The notes beneath the pieces were generated by a model that had not been told where the DNA came from, did no database searches, and worked only from the letters and a program-made list of their open reading frames with translations. A stretch of DNA of 64,000 nt from Achromobacter sp. RTa. GTDB lineage: Bacteria; Pseudomonadota; Gammaproteobacteria; Burkholderiales; Burkholderiaceae_B. Where the stretch lies: assembly GCF_000757485.1 (NCBI RefSeq), contig NZ_JPYO01000036.1, positions 289,993-353,992 on the forward strand. The letters are read 5' to 3'. The position numbers and the translations under genes were made by a program. Shown piece after piece: positions 35,001-41,922 of the stretch (position 1 is its first letter; each line of letters starts with the position of its first letter).

Positions 35001-35168
35001 GGGCTGATGCTGGGTACACTACTGACCTTGTTCGTCGTGCCGGTGGCCTATACGCTTATCGCCTCCGCACGCAAGAAACCCGGCCAGGCCGGCAGCGCAG
35101 CGCACCACCCGGACTCCGGTCCGGCGCCGCAGGCGCAGCCCGCCTCGCCCGCCCAAGCGTCGGAATAG
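32052..35168 (+). CDS. RND multidrug efflux pump (HAE1 type inner membrane transporter)
   Basis: A 1038-residue AcrB/MexB-family proton-driven pump with 12 transmembrane helices and two large periplasmic domains. The first helix follows ISETCIKRPVFASVLSL. The proton-relay pair Asp400-Asp401 lies in LVVDDAIVVLENI. The closing helices carry TLFVVPVAYTL. It is 33 bp after its adaptor; dnaQ starts 2 bp after its stop. Closest in style to the MexF/MexK-like or VexF-type pumps that work with a separately encoded TolC/OprM channel. Substrates unknown. Confidence 0.95.
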   Translation: MRISETCIKRPVFASVLSLIIVLIGLISYSRLTVREYPKIDEPIVSVDTTYKGASPEVIESQVTKPLEDQLAGIEGVDVMTSRSRSERSLINIKFNLSRDPDAAAAEVRDKVSRARRFLPDEIDEPIIGKVEADSQPIIYIAVEAGSYSAIQTSDYINRYIKTRLSVLPGAAEVRVFGERLPSMRIYVDRDKLAAYGLTVQDVESALRSQNVEIPAGRIESRAREFSVVSSTDLQTPAQFEDVIVANVKGYPVRLRDVSKVEIGAANDRILSRFNGKPAINIGVTRQSTANPLELSKAAREEVARLNENLPAGMKLNIAYDSSVFIERSIDSVFHTIGEAIVLVVLVIFFFLRNLRASIIPIVTIPVSLVGACALMYLFGFSINTLTLLAMVLAIGLVVDDAIVVLENIFRHIEDGMPRKEAALRGSREIGFAVVAMTMTLVTVYAPLAFATGRTGRLFIEFALALAGAVLVSGFVALTLTPMMCSVLLRHQSSHSRWYNLIEGWLNALSSGYRRVLAASLRHRWLVVAIGLAVAAGSGVLFKVVKSELAPIEDRGVVFGIVSSPEGATLNYTLESMLGIEKFYADIPEASGSQVTVGFPTVTDGTAILRLKPWEERSRKQQTITELLQPQFASLPGVRAFPTNPPSLGQSARSKPVQFIIMSQASYAELARLTDVFMAELRKYPGLINLDTDLRLNTPELRVRVDRDKMADVGANVDTVGRTLESMLGGRQVTRYKDEGEQYDVIVQVTPRDRANPTDISGIYVRARDGSMVQLDNLLGVHEGVSPQSLNHFNRLRAVKIDGAVAPGYALGEVLTHMHQVARDVLPNTIVTDLDGQSREFRDSSGSIYLVFAMALAFIYLVLAAQFESWRNPFIIMLSVPLSMTGALLALWLTGGTLSIYSQIGLITLVGLITKHGILIVEFTNQLRDEGKELFDAVIEASVLRLRPILMTTGAMVLGTVPLALSSGAGAESRQQIGWVLVGGLMLGTLLTLFVVPVAYTLIASARKKPGQAGSAAHHPDSGPAPQAQPASPAQASE

Positions 35169-35170
35169 TT

Positions 35171-35899
35171 ATGCGCCAGATCATCTTTGACACCGAAACC
35201 ACGGGACTCGATCCCGCCCAGGGCCACCGCATCGTCGAGATCGGCTGCGTGGAGCTGGTCAACCGGATGTCCACGGGCAACAACCTGCACATCTACCTGA
35301 ACCCGGACCGCGACAGCGATCCCGAGGCGCTGGCCGTGCACGGGCTGACCACGGAATTCCTGTCCGACAAGCCGCGCTTCTCCGAGGTCGCGGACGAGTT
35401 CGTCAAATTCATTCAGGGCGCTGAGCTGATCGCGCACAACGCGGCGTTCGACGTGAAGTTCTTCAACGCCGAACTCGCCAAGACCGGCCGCGGCCCGATC
35501 ACCGATTTCTGCGAAACGGTCACCGATTCCCTGCTGCACGCGCGCTCGCTGTTTCCGGGCAAGCGCAACTCGCTGGACGCGCTGTGCGACCGTTTCGGCA
35601 TTTCCAACGCCCACCGGACGCTGCACGGCGCATTGCTGGACTCGCAACTGCTGGCGGAAGTCTGGCTGGCCATGACCCGCGGCCAGGATGCGCTGCTGAT
35701 CGACGTGGACGACGGCGACAGCGCCGGCGGCAGCGGCATCGTGCTGGCCAAATTCGACGCTTCCGGGTTGCCCGTGCTGAAGGCCAGCGAGGAAGACCTG
35801 GTCGAGCACGAAGCCTATCTGGCCGCCCTGGATAAGTCCGTGGGCGGGGAGTGCATCTGGCGCAAACTGGATGCGCCGGCGCCGGCGCCGGTGGAATAA
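35171..35899 (+). CDS. dnaQ: DNA polymerase III epsilon subunit (proofreading exonuclease)
   Basis: A 242-residue DEDDh 3'-5' exonuclease. Motif I is FDTETTGLDP (Asp7, Glu9), motif II contains LIAHNAAFDVKFFN, motif III HRTLHGALLDSQLLAEV. The C-terminal tail is Gly/Ser/Pro-rich, the part that binds the alpha subunit. The start ATG 35171 is 2 bp after the efflux pump stop, so dnaQ may depend on readthrough from the efflux operon or a promoter inside it. Convergent neighbours: none; a tRNA gene follows. Confidence 0.96.
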   Translation: MRQIIFDTETTGLDPAQGHRIVEIGCVELVNRMSTGNNLHIYLNPDRDSDPEALAVHGLTTEFLSDKPRFSEVADEFVKFIQGAELIAHNAAFDVKFFNAELAKTGRGPITDFCETVTDSLLHARSLFPGKRNSLDALCDRFGISNAHRTLHGALLDSQLLAEVWLAMTRGQDALLIDVDDGDSAGGSGIVLAKFDASGLPVLKASEEDLVEHEAYLAALDKSVGGECIWRKLDAPAPAPVE

Positions 35900-35915
35900 G
35901 GTTTTTCGAGGCGAC

Positions 35916-35945
35916 TTGCACACGTTCAAAAAAACGTGCTAATAT
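35916..35945 (+). promoter_or_regulatory. Promoter of tRNA-Val
   Basis: TTGCAC (35916-35921) and TAATAT (35940-35945) are separated by 18 bp and lie 13 bp before the mature tRNA start. A 6-bp inverted repeat CACGTT-N6-AACGTG fills the spacer. Confidence 0.7.
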
Positions 35946-35958
35946 TTCGCCTCTTTCG

Positions 35959-36033
35959 GGGTGGTTAGCTCAGTGGTAGAGCACTGCCTTCACACGGCAG
36001 GGGTCACTGGTTCGAACCCAGTACTACCCACCA
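35959..36033 (+). tRNA. tRNA-Val (anticodon CAC)
   Basis: A 75-nt cloverleaf. The acceptor arms GGGTGGT and ACTACCC pair (one G-T). The anticodon stem CTGCC/GGCAG encloses the loop TTCACAC, anticodon CAC, which reads GTG valine codons. The T-loop TTCGAAC is standard, and the CCA end is encoded. Confidence 0.97.
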
Positions 36034-36387
36034 AAGACCCTTGAGAGACAACGCTTGCGCCAAGCCAGCCGTTGTCGGCGTCCAAGGAAAGCCCGGTGCT
36101 CGGATGAAGATCCATCCAGGCAAACGACGCAAAGCAAAAAGCCAACCCTTGCGGTTGGCTTTTTTGTTTTGGCGGATCCGGTACTGCCCGGCAGGACAGG
36201 GCCAAGCGCCGCCATGCCGCCAGCCTGGCGGGCAAGCCCATTGCGCGGGCGCGGCCCATTCATTACTCTTTTCTTGATTTGACGCAAGCGGGCCTTCACC
36301 GATTGAGCCTCATCGCCTGCGGGCCTGTCTATCATTGATAACAAAGGCAAGGCTCCCAGGCCTGGCCGAGGCGAACAGGAGAAGGCG
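36034..36387. other. Gene-free stretch between tRNA-Val and a small membrane gene
   Basis: Contains the tRNA terminator at 36136-36168. The remaining sequence holds two overlapping short + strand frames that run through the terminator and have no ribosome site, so no gene is called. I see no second copy of the tRNA end, integrase or repeat. Confidence 0.6.
36136..36168 (+). terminator. Rho-independent terminator after tRNA-Val
   Basis: GCCAACC (36141-36147) pairs with GGTTGGC (36153-36159) around a CTTGC loop, with five A before and a T-rich tract TTTTTTGTTTT after. It also works as a weaker terminator on the opposite strand because of the A run. Confidence 0.92.
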
Positions 36388-36555
36388 ATGCCCCCGAACA
36401 CCAACACCATGCTGATCATCATCGTCACGGGCGTTGCGCTCATGCTGATCGGCTTCGGGCTGCGCGACCGCAACATCGGCATGGGGCTGATGGGCCTGGG
36501 CCTGATCACCGCCATCGGCACCATCATCTACAAGGCCTACATCACCTTCTATTGA
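36388..36555 (+). CDS. Small membrane protein (55 residues)
   Basis: A 55-residue protein with two hydrophobic helices (about 8-25 and 30-48) separated by the polar GLRDRN turn. A strong AGGAG ribosome site lies 8 bp before ATG 36388. The residues are encoded with high third-position GC like the rest of the genome, which supports real coding. Family not recognised. It is convergent with the YaiI gene. Confidence 0.75.
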   Translation: MPPNTNTMLIIIVTGVALMLIGFGLRDRNIGMGLMGLGLITAIGTIIYKAYITFY

Positions 36556-36573
36556 CGCGCGCGGGGCGGAGCC

Positions 36574-37032
36574 TCAGCGCTGGTGGCGCGCCACGCGGGC
36601 CAGCAGCGTGTCCAGCTGATTGGCGAACGCCTTGCGGTCGGCGTGGCTGAACGACGGCGGGCCGCCGGTGTCCACGCCGCTCGCGCGCAGTTCTTCCATC
36701 ATGTCCCGCAATGCCAGCCGTTCGCGGATGGTCTCGGGCGAATAGCGTTCGCCGCGCGGGTTCAGCGCCATTGCGCCTTTTTCCAGCACTTGCGCCGCAA
36801 GCGGGATGTCTCCGGTGATCACCAGGTCGCCCTTGCCGGCGCGCTCGGCGATGTGCGCATCGGCGACGTCGAACCCGCGCGGCACCTGCACCGCGCGGAT
36901 CAGCGGCGAGGGCGGGGTATAAAGCGGCTGGTTGGCCACCAGGGTGAGGGGCGTCTGCCAGCGCTGCGCGGCGCGGAACAGGATGTCCTTGATGACCGCG
37001 GGGCAGGCGTCCGCATCGACCCAGATGTGCAT
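36574..37032 (-). CDS. YaiI/YqxD family (UPF0178) protein
   Basis: A 152-residue protein with the family start [22 protein letters not shown] (Asp6, Asp8), then [30 protein letters not shown] and [17 protein letters not shown]. The fold is PIN-like, suggesting metal-dependent nucleic-acid processing, though no activity is established. ATG 37032 is the conserved start; the longer frame is a shadow of the next gene. It starts 4 bp after the stop of the upstream small gene. Confidence 0.93.
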   Translation of the reverse strand: MHIWVDADACPAVIKDILFRAAQRWQTPLTLVANQPLYTPPSPLIRAVQVPRGFDVADAHIAERAGKGDLVITGDIPLAAQVLEKGAMALNPRGERYSPETIRERLALRDMMEELRASGVDTGGPPSFSHADRKAFANQLDTLLARVARHQR

Positions 37033-37036
37033 CGCG

Positions 37037-37303
37037 TTATTCGCCCAGCGCCTTGCGCAGGGCCTCGGCCACGATGTCGTTGGTGGAGACGCCGCGCTCG
37101 GCCGCCGCGGCGCGCAGCCTGTCGGCATCCGCCTGGGACAGTTTCAGCGGGAAGGGCACCAGGCCGGCGGCCTGGTCCAGCTTGCGCTGCTCGCGGCGGT
37201 CCAGCGTTTGGGAGGCGGTGCCGTAGCGGTCCGGCGTGCCGGCCTGCTTGAGCTGGCCGGCCAGCTTCAGGGCCTGGTTTTTCTGCAGATCGAATTTGTT
37301 CAT
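37037..37303 (-). CDS. Small RHH-like conserved protein
   Basis: An 88-residue basic protein. The C-terminal ~40 residues ([37 protein letters not shown]) have the strand-helix-helix pattern of ribbon-helix-helix DNA-binding proteins. No toxin gene lies nearby. Its stop is 4 bp before the YaiI start, so they form a pair. The DNA-binding role is inferred from fold pattern only. Confidence 0.7.
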   Translation of the reverse strand: MNKFDLQKNQALKLAGQLKQAGTPDRYGTASQTLDRREQRKLDQAAGLVPFPLKLSQADADRLRAAAAERGVSTNDIVAEALRKALGE

Positions 37304-37344
37304 GGGGATTCCTGATGAGGAGCGCCATCATAAGCGCAACGGCC

Positions 37345-38841
37345 TCATCGCGGCTTGCCGTGCTCCAGCGCGGCCAGGCCTTCCTGGGCGCCGTCATGCA
37401 GCGGCACGGTCAATCCGCGGCGGGCGGTCGCGACGGATACCTGGGCGCCCTGGGCCGATCCGGCGGCCAGCAGGTCCTGTCCGGTCAGGTAGACGGCGCG
37501 CACGATCACCAGGGCTTCGTCCCGCGTCAGGTCGGCGGTGGTGAGCAGCAGCGCCGCCATGCCCACGGTGGGGATCGCCTCCGTCTGGTTGGGATAGGTG
37601 CCGGCAACGATGTCGAGCGGCATCAGCGAGCTGTCCGAGGCCGTCAGCGCCTTGATGGCGGCAGGGTCCAGCGGAAGCAGCTTCAGGCGGGCCTGGGTCA
37701 GCGCATCGCGCAGGGGCGCCGCCGGCACGCCGATCACCTGGGCGGCCGCGTCGATTTCGCCCGAATTCAGCGCGGGCAGGGAGGCCGCGAACGGCGTGCC
37801 GGCGACGGTGTAGTCGCGGCCGGCCTGCAGCCCGTGCGCCGCCAGCACGGCTTCCAGGGTGGCCCGCACCGCCGAGCCTTCCGGTCCCAACGCGATGGTC
37901 TTGCCTTTCAGGTCGCGCACGCCGCGCAGGGAGGCGTCGTCGCGCACAACGATATGGACCAGCTCGGGATAGAGGCTGCCGAGGGCGCGCAGGCCGGTAA
38001 ACGGCCCTTGGCCTGCGAACGGCCCCTTGCCGTCATAGGCCAGCCGCGCCGTGTCGGCCTGCGCCAGCCCGACCACCGCGTCGCCGCTGCGCAGCAGCGC
38101 GATGTTCTCGGCGCCGCCGCCAGTGATGAGAGGAGCCACGCGGATCTGCTGGCTGCGGGCCACGGCGCTCAAGGCGCGGGCGAACGCCACGTACTCGCCG
38201 CGGTCAGGGCCGCCCGCCAGCGGATAGCCCTGCTGCAGGCGCGACAGGCGGCCGTTGATGCGGGCCACCGAGCGCTCCAGTTCCTGCTGCACCACGTGCT
38301 GCGCCGTGCTGGAGGCGCTATAGGCGACGGAATGGGTGATCTGGTCCAGCGTGTCCAGCAGCTGGCGCGTGACGGGCGGCGGAGCGCCGGTATCCAGATT
38401 GGGGGCCTCGGCCGCCTTGAAGCCGGCAGGGGTTACCAGCTTCCAGTCTTTGCCCTCCTGGCGGTAGATGGCGCTGGCATGGGCGACGATGCGGTCGCCG
38501 GCCTGGTTGCCGCCGGATTTCACGCCGCTGATGCTGCGCGGGCCCGCGCCCAGCAAAGTGACCAGCGAGGCCGCGCCCGGCTGATCCCAGGCGCCGAGCG
38601 AAACGTCGCGGCCTACGTCCAGGGCGATGTCGTAATAGACCACGCGGCGGGTTTCGCCTGCGGGGGCGCTGCTGTCCGCGGCGGATCCCATGCGCTTGAG
38701 TTCGGCGATCCGGAAGAGGCCGTCGCCGTAGGAGGATGCCAGGCTGCGTTCGACGTCGGTGCGCAGCGCGTCGGTGTCGGGAGCCCGGCCGCAGGCCGTC
38801 AGCGCCAGGCAGAGGAGCAGGAGAACGAGGCGTTTGAACAT
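37345..38841 (-). CDS. TAXI-family solute-binding lipoprotein paired with GltS
   Basis: A 498-residue lipoprotein; lipobox LTAC near residue 17. Residues ~20-170 form an extra domain not found in ordinary receptors (RIAELKRMGS, YRQEGKDWKLVTPAGF). A helical linker (about 175-225) leads to a TAXI/NMT1-type receptor fold (about 225-480) with VVGLAQADTARLAY, LKGKTIALGPEGSAV and VYLTGQDLL. There are no TRAP membrane genes beside it; instead it follows the gltS symporter by 2 bp. It probably captures an organic acid or amino acid and hands it to that symporter. It stays tethered to the membrane. Confidence 0.88.
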   Translation of the reverse strand: MFKRLVLLLLCLALTACGRAPDTDALRTDVERSLASSYGDGLFRIAELKRMGSAADSSAPAGETRRVVYYDIALDVGRDVSLGAWDQPGAASLVTLLGAGPRSISGVKSGGNQAGDRIVAHASAIYRQEGKDWKLVTPAGFKAAEAPNLDTGAPPPVTRQLLDTLDQITHSVAYSASSTAQHVVQQELERSVARINGRLSRLQQGYPLAGGPDRGEYVAFARALSAVARSQQIRVAPLITGGGAENIALLRSGDAVVGLAQADTARLAYDGKGPFAGQGPFTGLRALGSLYPELVHIVVRDDASLRGVRDLKGKTIALGPEGSAVRATLEAVLAAHGLQAGRDYTVAGTPFAASLPALNSGEIDAAAQVIGVPAAPLRDALTQARLKLLPLDPAAIKALTASDSSLMPLDIVAGTYPNQTEAIPTVGMAALLLTTADLTRDEALVIVRAVYLTGQDLLAAGSAQGAQVSVATARRGLTVPLHDGAQEGLAALEHGKPR

Positions 38842-38843
38842 GC

Positions 38844-40052
38844 TTACATCCCTCCCACGAACGGCAAGGAGATCAGTGAAGTCAGCACGATCACGTTGAG
38901 GATGTCGACCAGGAATGCGCCGGTGACCGGCACCACGATGAATGCCTCGGGCGCGGGGCCGTGGCGGCGCGTGAGCGCCTGCATATTGGCGATGGCAGTG
39001 GCCGTGGCGCCCAGCGAAAAACCGCAGAAGGCCGCCGACATGACGGCCGCCTCGTAGTCGCGCTTGAGCAGGCGGAACACCACCCAGGCCGCATACAACG
39101 CGCAGAACACGGTCTGCACCGCCAGCATCAGCGCCAGCGGACCGGCCAGGCGCGCCACGCTGGACAGGTCGAGCGTCATCATCGTCATGCCCAGGAACAG
39201 CGACAGGGCGATCGTGCCGATGATGTCGGTGACGCGGTCGTCCAGTTTCAGGCCCAGGTGTTCGCCGCCGTTGCGGATGACCACGCCCGTGGCCAGGCAC
39301 CACAGGAAATTGGGCAGGCTGACCGGCGCGTCCTCGACCAGCGCGGCCAGGTAGCCGCCGACGACCAGGCAGACGAAAGCGGCAGTCATCGACACGATGA
39401 ACGTGCCGGCGGAGGCAGGGCCGGCGCTTTCCGTGAGGTCCGGGGCTTCATGTTTGGCGTCGGGGGCATGGTCCAGGCTGCCCGACAGCTTGTGCCGCCG
39501 CATGATCCATTCCGCCACCGGGCCGCCCACCACGCCTCCCAGCACCAGGCCCATGGTGGCGGAGGTCATCGCCAGCGCCATCACGTCCTGGATATTGTTG
39601 AAATCGGCAAAGCGGGTGGCGTAGGCCGCGCCCGTGCCATGCCCGCCCACCAGGGTGATCGTGCCGCCCAGCAGGCCCATCAGAGGGTGCAGGTCCAGCA
39701 GCCAGGCCATGCCCAGCCCCACGGCGTTCTGCAACACCAGGAATGGAATCAGGGCCAGCAGGAAGGCGATCAGCCGGGGGCCGCCCTTGGCCAGCAGCTT
39801 GAGGTTGGCGGTCAGGCCGATGCAGCCGAAGAACAGCAGCAGCAAGGTCGGCTTGACGCTGGTTTCGAGCGAGACGGATATGCCGCCCCAGGTCGACAGC
39901 AGGTAGGCGATCACGGCGAACAGCAGCCCGCCCACGATGGGATCGGGAATGCTGTAGCGGGCCAGCAGCCCGATCCGGGTGGTCAGTACCCGTCCGACGA
40001 CGAGCACCAGGCAGCAGGCCAACAGCGATTGAACGGGCGAAAGCGAGATCAT
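38844..40052 (-). CDS. gltS: GltS-type sodium/glutamate symporter
   Basis: A 402-residue symporter with about ten hydrophobic segments in two inverted halves. The conserved glycine-rich hairpin LLGGTITLVGGHGTGAAYA and the second-half counterpart FCGFSLGATATAIANMQ are the GltS signatures. Na+-driven uptake of glutamate is the known role. The coupling to a TAXI receptor suggests a different or high-affinity substrate. The gene begins the operon; the 149-bp gap upstream holds no other feature I can support. Confidence 0.93.
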   Translation of the reverse strand: MISLSPVQSLLACCLVLVVGRVLTTRIGLLARYSIPDPIVGGLLFAVIAYLLSTWGGISVSLETSVKPTLLLLFFGCIGLTANLKLLAKGGPRLIAFLLALIPFLVLQNAVGLGMAWLLDLHPLMGLLGGTITLVGGHGTGAAYATRFADFNNIQDVMALAMTSATMGLVLGGVVGGPVAEWIMRRHKLSGSLDHAPDAKHEAPDLTESAGPASAGTFIVSMTAAFVCLVVGGYLAALVEDAPVSLPNFLWCLATGVVIRNGGEHLGLKLDDRVTDIIGTIALSLFLGMTMMTLDLSSVARLAGPLALMLAVQTVFCALYAAWVVFRLLKRDYEAAVMSAAFCGFSLGATATAIANMQALTRRHGPAPEAFIVVPVTGAFLVDILNVIVLTSLISLPFVGGM

Positions 40053-40201
40053 AGATACCTTTGCGCCCTGTCGGGGCGCAGTTAGATTTCCGGCTATGGG
40101 AACCCTGCCGCCTCACACGCATGCGGCTTATGTTACGTCCGCGGCGGCGGCGTTGTACATGGGGCCGGCCGGCGCCCGGCGGGCGGGGCTGGGGGCTGCG
40201 G

Positions 40202-40726
40202 CTAGAGCGGCAGTTCGCGCGACATGTACCGGGCATGCGGCCCGTAGCCGGCAAGCTTTGCGGCCAGGGCGGCGCTGGCGACGGCCATGGGGGCGTAGCC
40301 CTGGCGCCGCCAATAGCCCGTGGCGGACTCCAGCGATACCAGGCTGGCCCGGCGCAGGCCCCCCTCCAGGGCGGAGCTTGCGGCGGCGCGGACCAGGGCT
40401 TGGCCGACCCCCAGGCCCTGGGCATGCGGCACGACGGCGCAGTCGTGCAGGAACCAGTGGTCGGCGCCGGCCGGCAGCGATTCCAGCGTGACGTCCAGGG
40501 CCGGCGGCAGCCCCGCGTCCCAGGGATAGGAGATCAGATAGCCCAGCAGGCCGCCGTGCTCGGCCGGCGCCGCCGCGTGGGCGACCCAGCAATGCGATGG
40601 CGCGAGCGCCAGCCGGTTCTGGAAGAAAGCGGCGCTTTCAAGCAGGAAATCGGGGTAGGCCAGGGTCTGGGCGGCCAGGATGGCGTCCACGTCGCTGGCA
40701 AGCATGGGCCTGACTCGGTATTGCAT
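40202..40726 (-). CDS. GNAT-family N-acetyltransferase
   Basis: A 174-residue protein with the acetyl-CoA loop in HDCAVVPHAQGLGVGQALVRAA (Q/R-x-x-G-x-G/A variant) and a C-terminal GYWRRQGYAPM. ATG 40726 is preferred over a GTG at 40744. Substrate unknown. It stands alone between gltS and the lgm locus. Confidence 0.87.
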   Translation of the reverse strand: MQYRVRPMLASDVDAILAAQTLAYPDFLLESAAFFQNRLALAPSHCWVAHAAAPAEHGGLLGYLISYPWDAGLPPALDVTLESLPAGADHWFLHDCAVVPHAQGLGVGQALVRAAASSALEGGLRRASLVSLESATGYWRRQGYAPMAVASAALAAKLAGYGPHARYMSRELPL

Positions 40727-40868
40727 GGCGATCTGGGAAAACACGAACTCGGGCGCATTGTAGCGACGCCGGCCCGTCCCCGCTTTGCCGCCGGCATTTC
40801 ATGAAAATTCGACGAGCCCCTGCTCATACTGCCCGGCATAGTGTCCTGCATTCCGAGTTCAGAGTTCC

Positions 40869-41921
40869 ATGCATATCCAATTCCGGTCCGATCCCATTGC
40901 CCCGCAAGTGCTGGCCAAATCGTTTCCCATGGAATCGCTTTGGTCCGCGCCGGCCGCCAATGTGCCGTACGACACCTGCGTGACCTGCGTCATTCCCTGC
41001 CTGAATGAATGCGAGAACCTGCGGGTGCTGCTGCCTTTGTTGCGCAGCCGGCTCACGGCGCTGTGCTCGAGCTGGGAGGTTATCGTCGCCGACGATGGCA
41101 GCAGCGACGGCACCGAGGCGCTCATGGCGGAATGGACAGAGCACGAAGGCTTTCGCTACGTGCAGCTGTCGCGCAATTTCGGCAAGGAAGCCGCGCTCAG
41201 CGCCGGCCTGGAGTCCGCCGCCGGCGACGTGGTGATCTGCCTGGACGCCGACCTGCAGCATCCGCCGGCGCTGATCGAGCAGATGCTGGCGCGCTGGGCC
41301 GCCGGCGCCGAAATGGTTTATGCGGTGCGCGAGAGCCGAGCCGACGAATCCTGGATCAAGCGCTCGGGCGCGCGCTGGTTCTACAAACTGCTCAGCGGCG
41401 CGCGCGGGGTGGACGTGCCCGCCCACGCCGGCGATTTCCGGCTGATGGACCGCAGCGTGGTGGACGCGCTGAACGCGTTGCCGGAGCGCACCCGCTTCAT
41501 GAAAGGCCTGTATGCCTGGGTGGGCTTCAAGGGCGAGGCGCTGGCCTATACCCCGGACGAACGGATGCATGGCGACAGCCGTTTCGGCAGCATGCGCCTG
41601 TTCCGCCTGGCGCTGGACGGGCTGACCGCCTTCACGACCTGGCCGTTGCGCCTGGTCAGTCTGGTGGGCGTGGCCTTTGCCGTGCTGGCGCTGGCGTATG
41701 CGGCCTATCTCGTCGGCGACTATCTCCTGTCCGGCAATCCGGTCTCGGGCTGGACGACCATCGTCACGGCCGTGCTGTTCTTTGCGGGCGTGAACCTGAT
41801 CTCGCTGGGCGTGGTGGGCGAATATGTCGCGCGCATCTTCGATGAGGTGAAGGGCCGCCCCTTGTTCGTTGTGCGCCGCCGCCAGGGGCGTGCTTCCCGT
41901 CCGCGCCAGGACGCGCGCTGA
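40869..41921 (+). CDS. lgmA: LgmA-like GtrB-type glycosyltransferase (lipid A modification)
   Basis: A 350-residue GT2 enzyme of the DPM1/ArnC/GtrB group. The nucleotide-sugar site VIVADDGSSDGT and the CLDADLQHPP motif are intact. Two C-terminal transmembrane helices (about 250-300) anchor it in the inner membrane. In Bordetella LgmA loads a sugar onto undecaprenyl phosphate for adding glucosamine to lipid A phosphates. The next gene, an ArnT-like transferase, starts 1 bp after its stop. Substrate assigned through the locus. Confidence 0.85.
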   Translation: MHIQFRSDPIAPQVLAKSFPMESLWSAPAANVPYDTCVTCVIPCLNECENLRVLLPLLRSRLTALCSSWEVIVADDGSSDGTEALMAEWTEHEGFRYVQLSRNFGKEAALSAGLESAAGDVVICLDADLQHPPALIEQMLARWAAGAEMVYAVRESRADESWIKRSGARWFYKLLSGARGVDVPAHAGDFRLMDRSVVDALNALPERTRFMKGLYAWVGFKGEALAYTPDERMHGDSRFGSMRLFRLALDGLTAFTTWPLRLVSLVGVAFAVLALAYAAYLVGDYLLSGNPVSGWTTIVTAVLFFAGVNLISLGVVGEYVARIFDEVKGRPLFVVRRRQGRASRPRQDAR

Positions 41922-41922
41922 C

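Noticed and set aside
36041..36282. Two short plus-strand frames after tRNA-Val
   Set aside because: They run through a strong terminator, have no ribosome site and no recognisable protein pattern.
35959..36387. tRNA-Val as an integration site of a mobile element
   Set aside because: No repeated copy of the tRNA 3' end, integrase or transposase is visible within the window.
40742..40744. GTG start for the GNAT gene
   Set aside because: ATG 40726 gives the normal family N-terminus; the extra six residues have no support.
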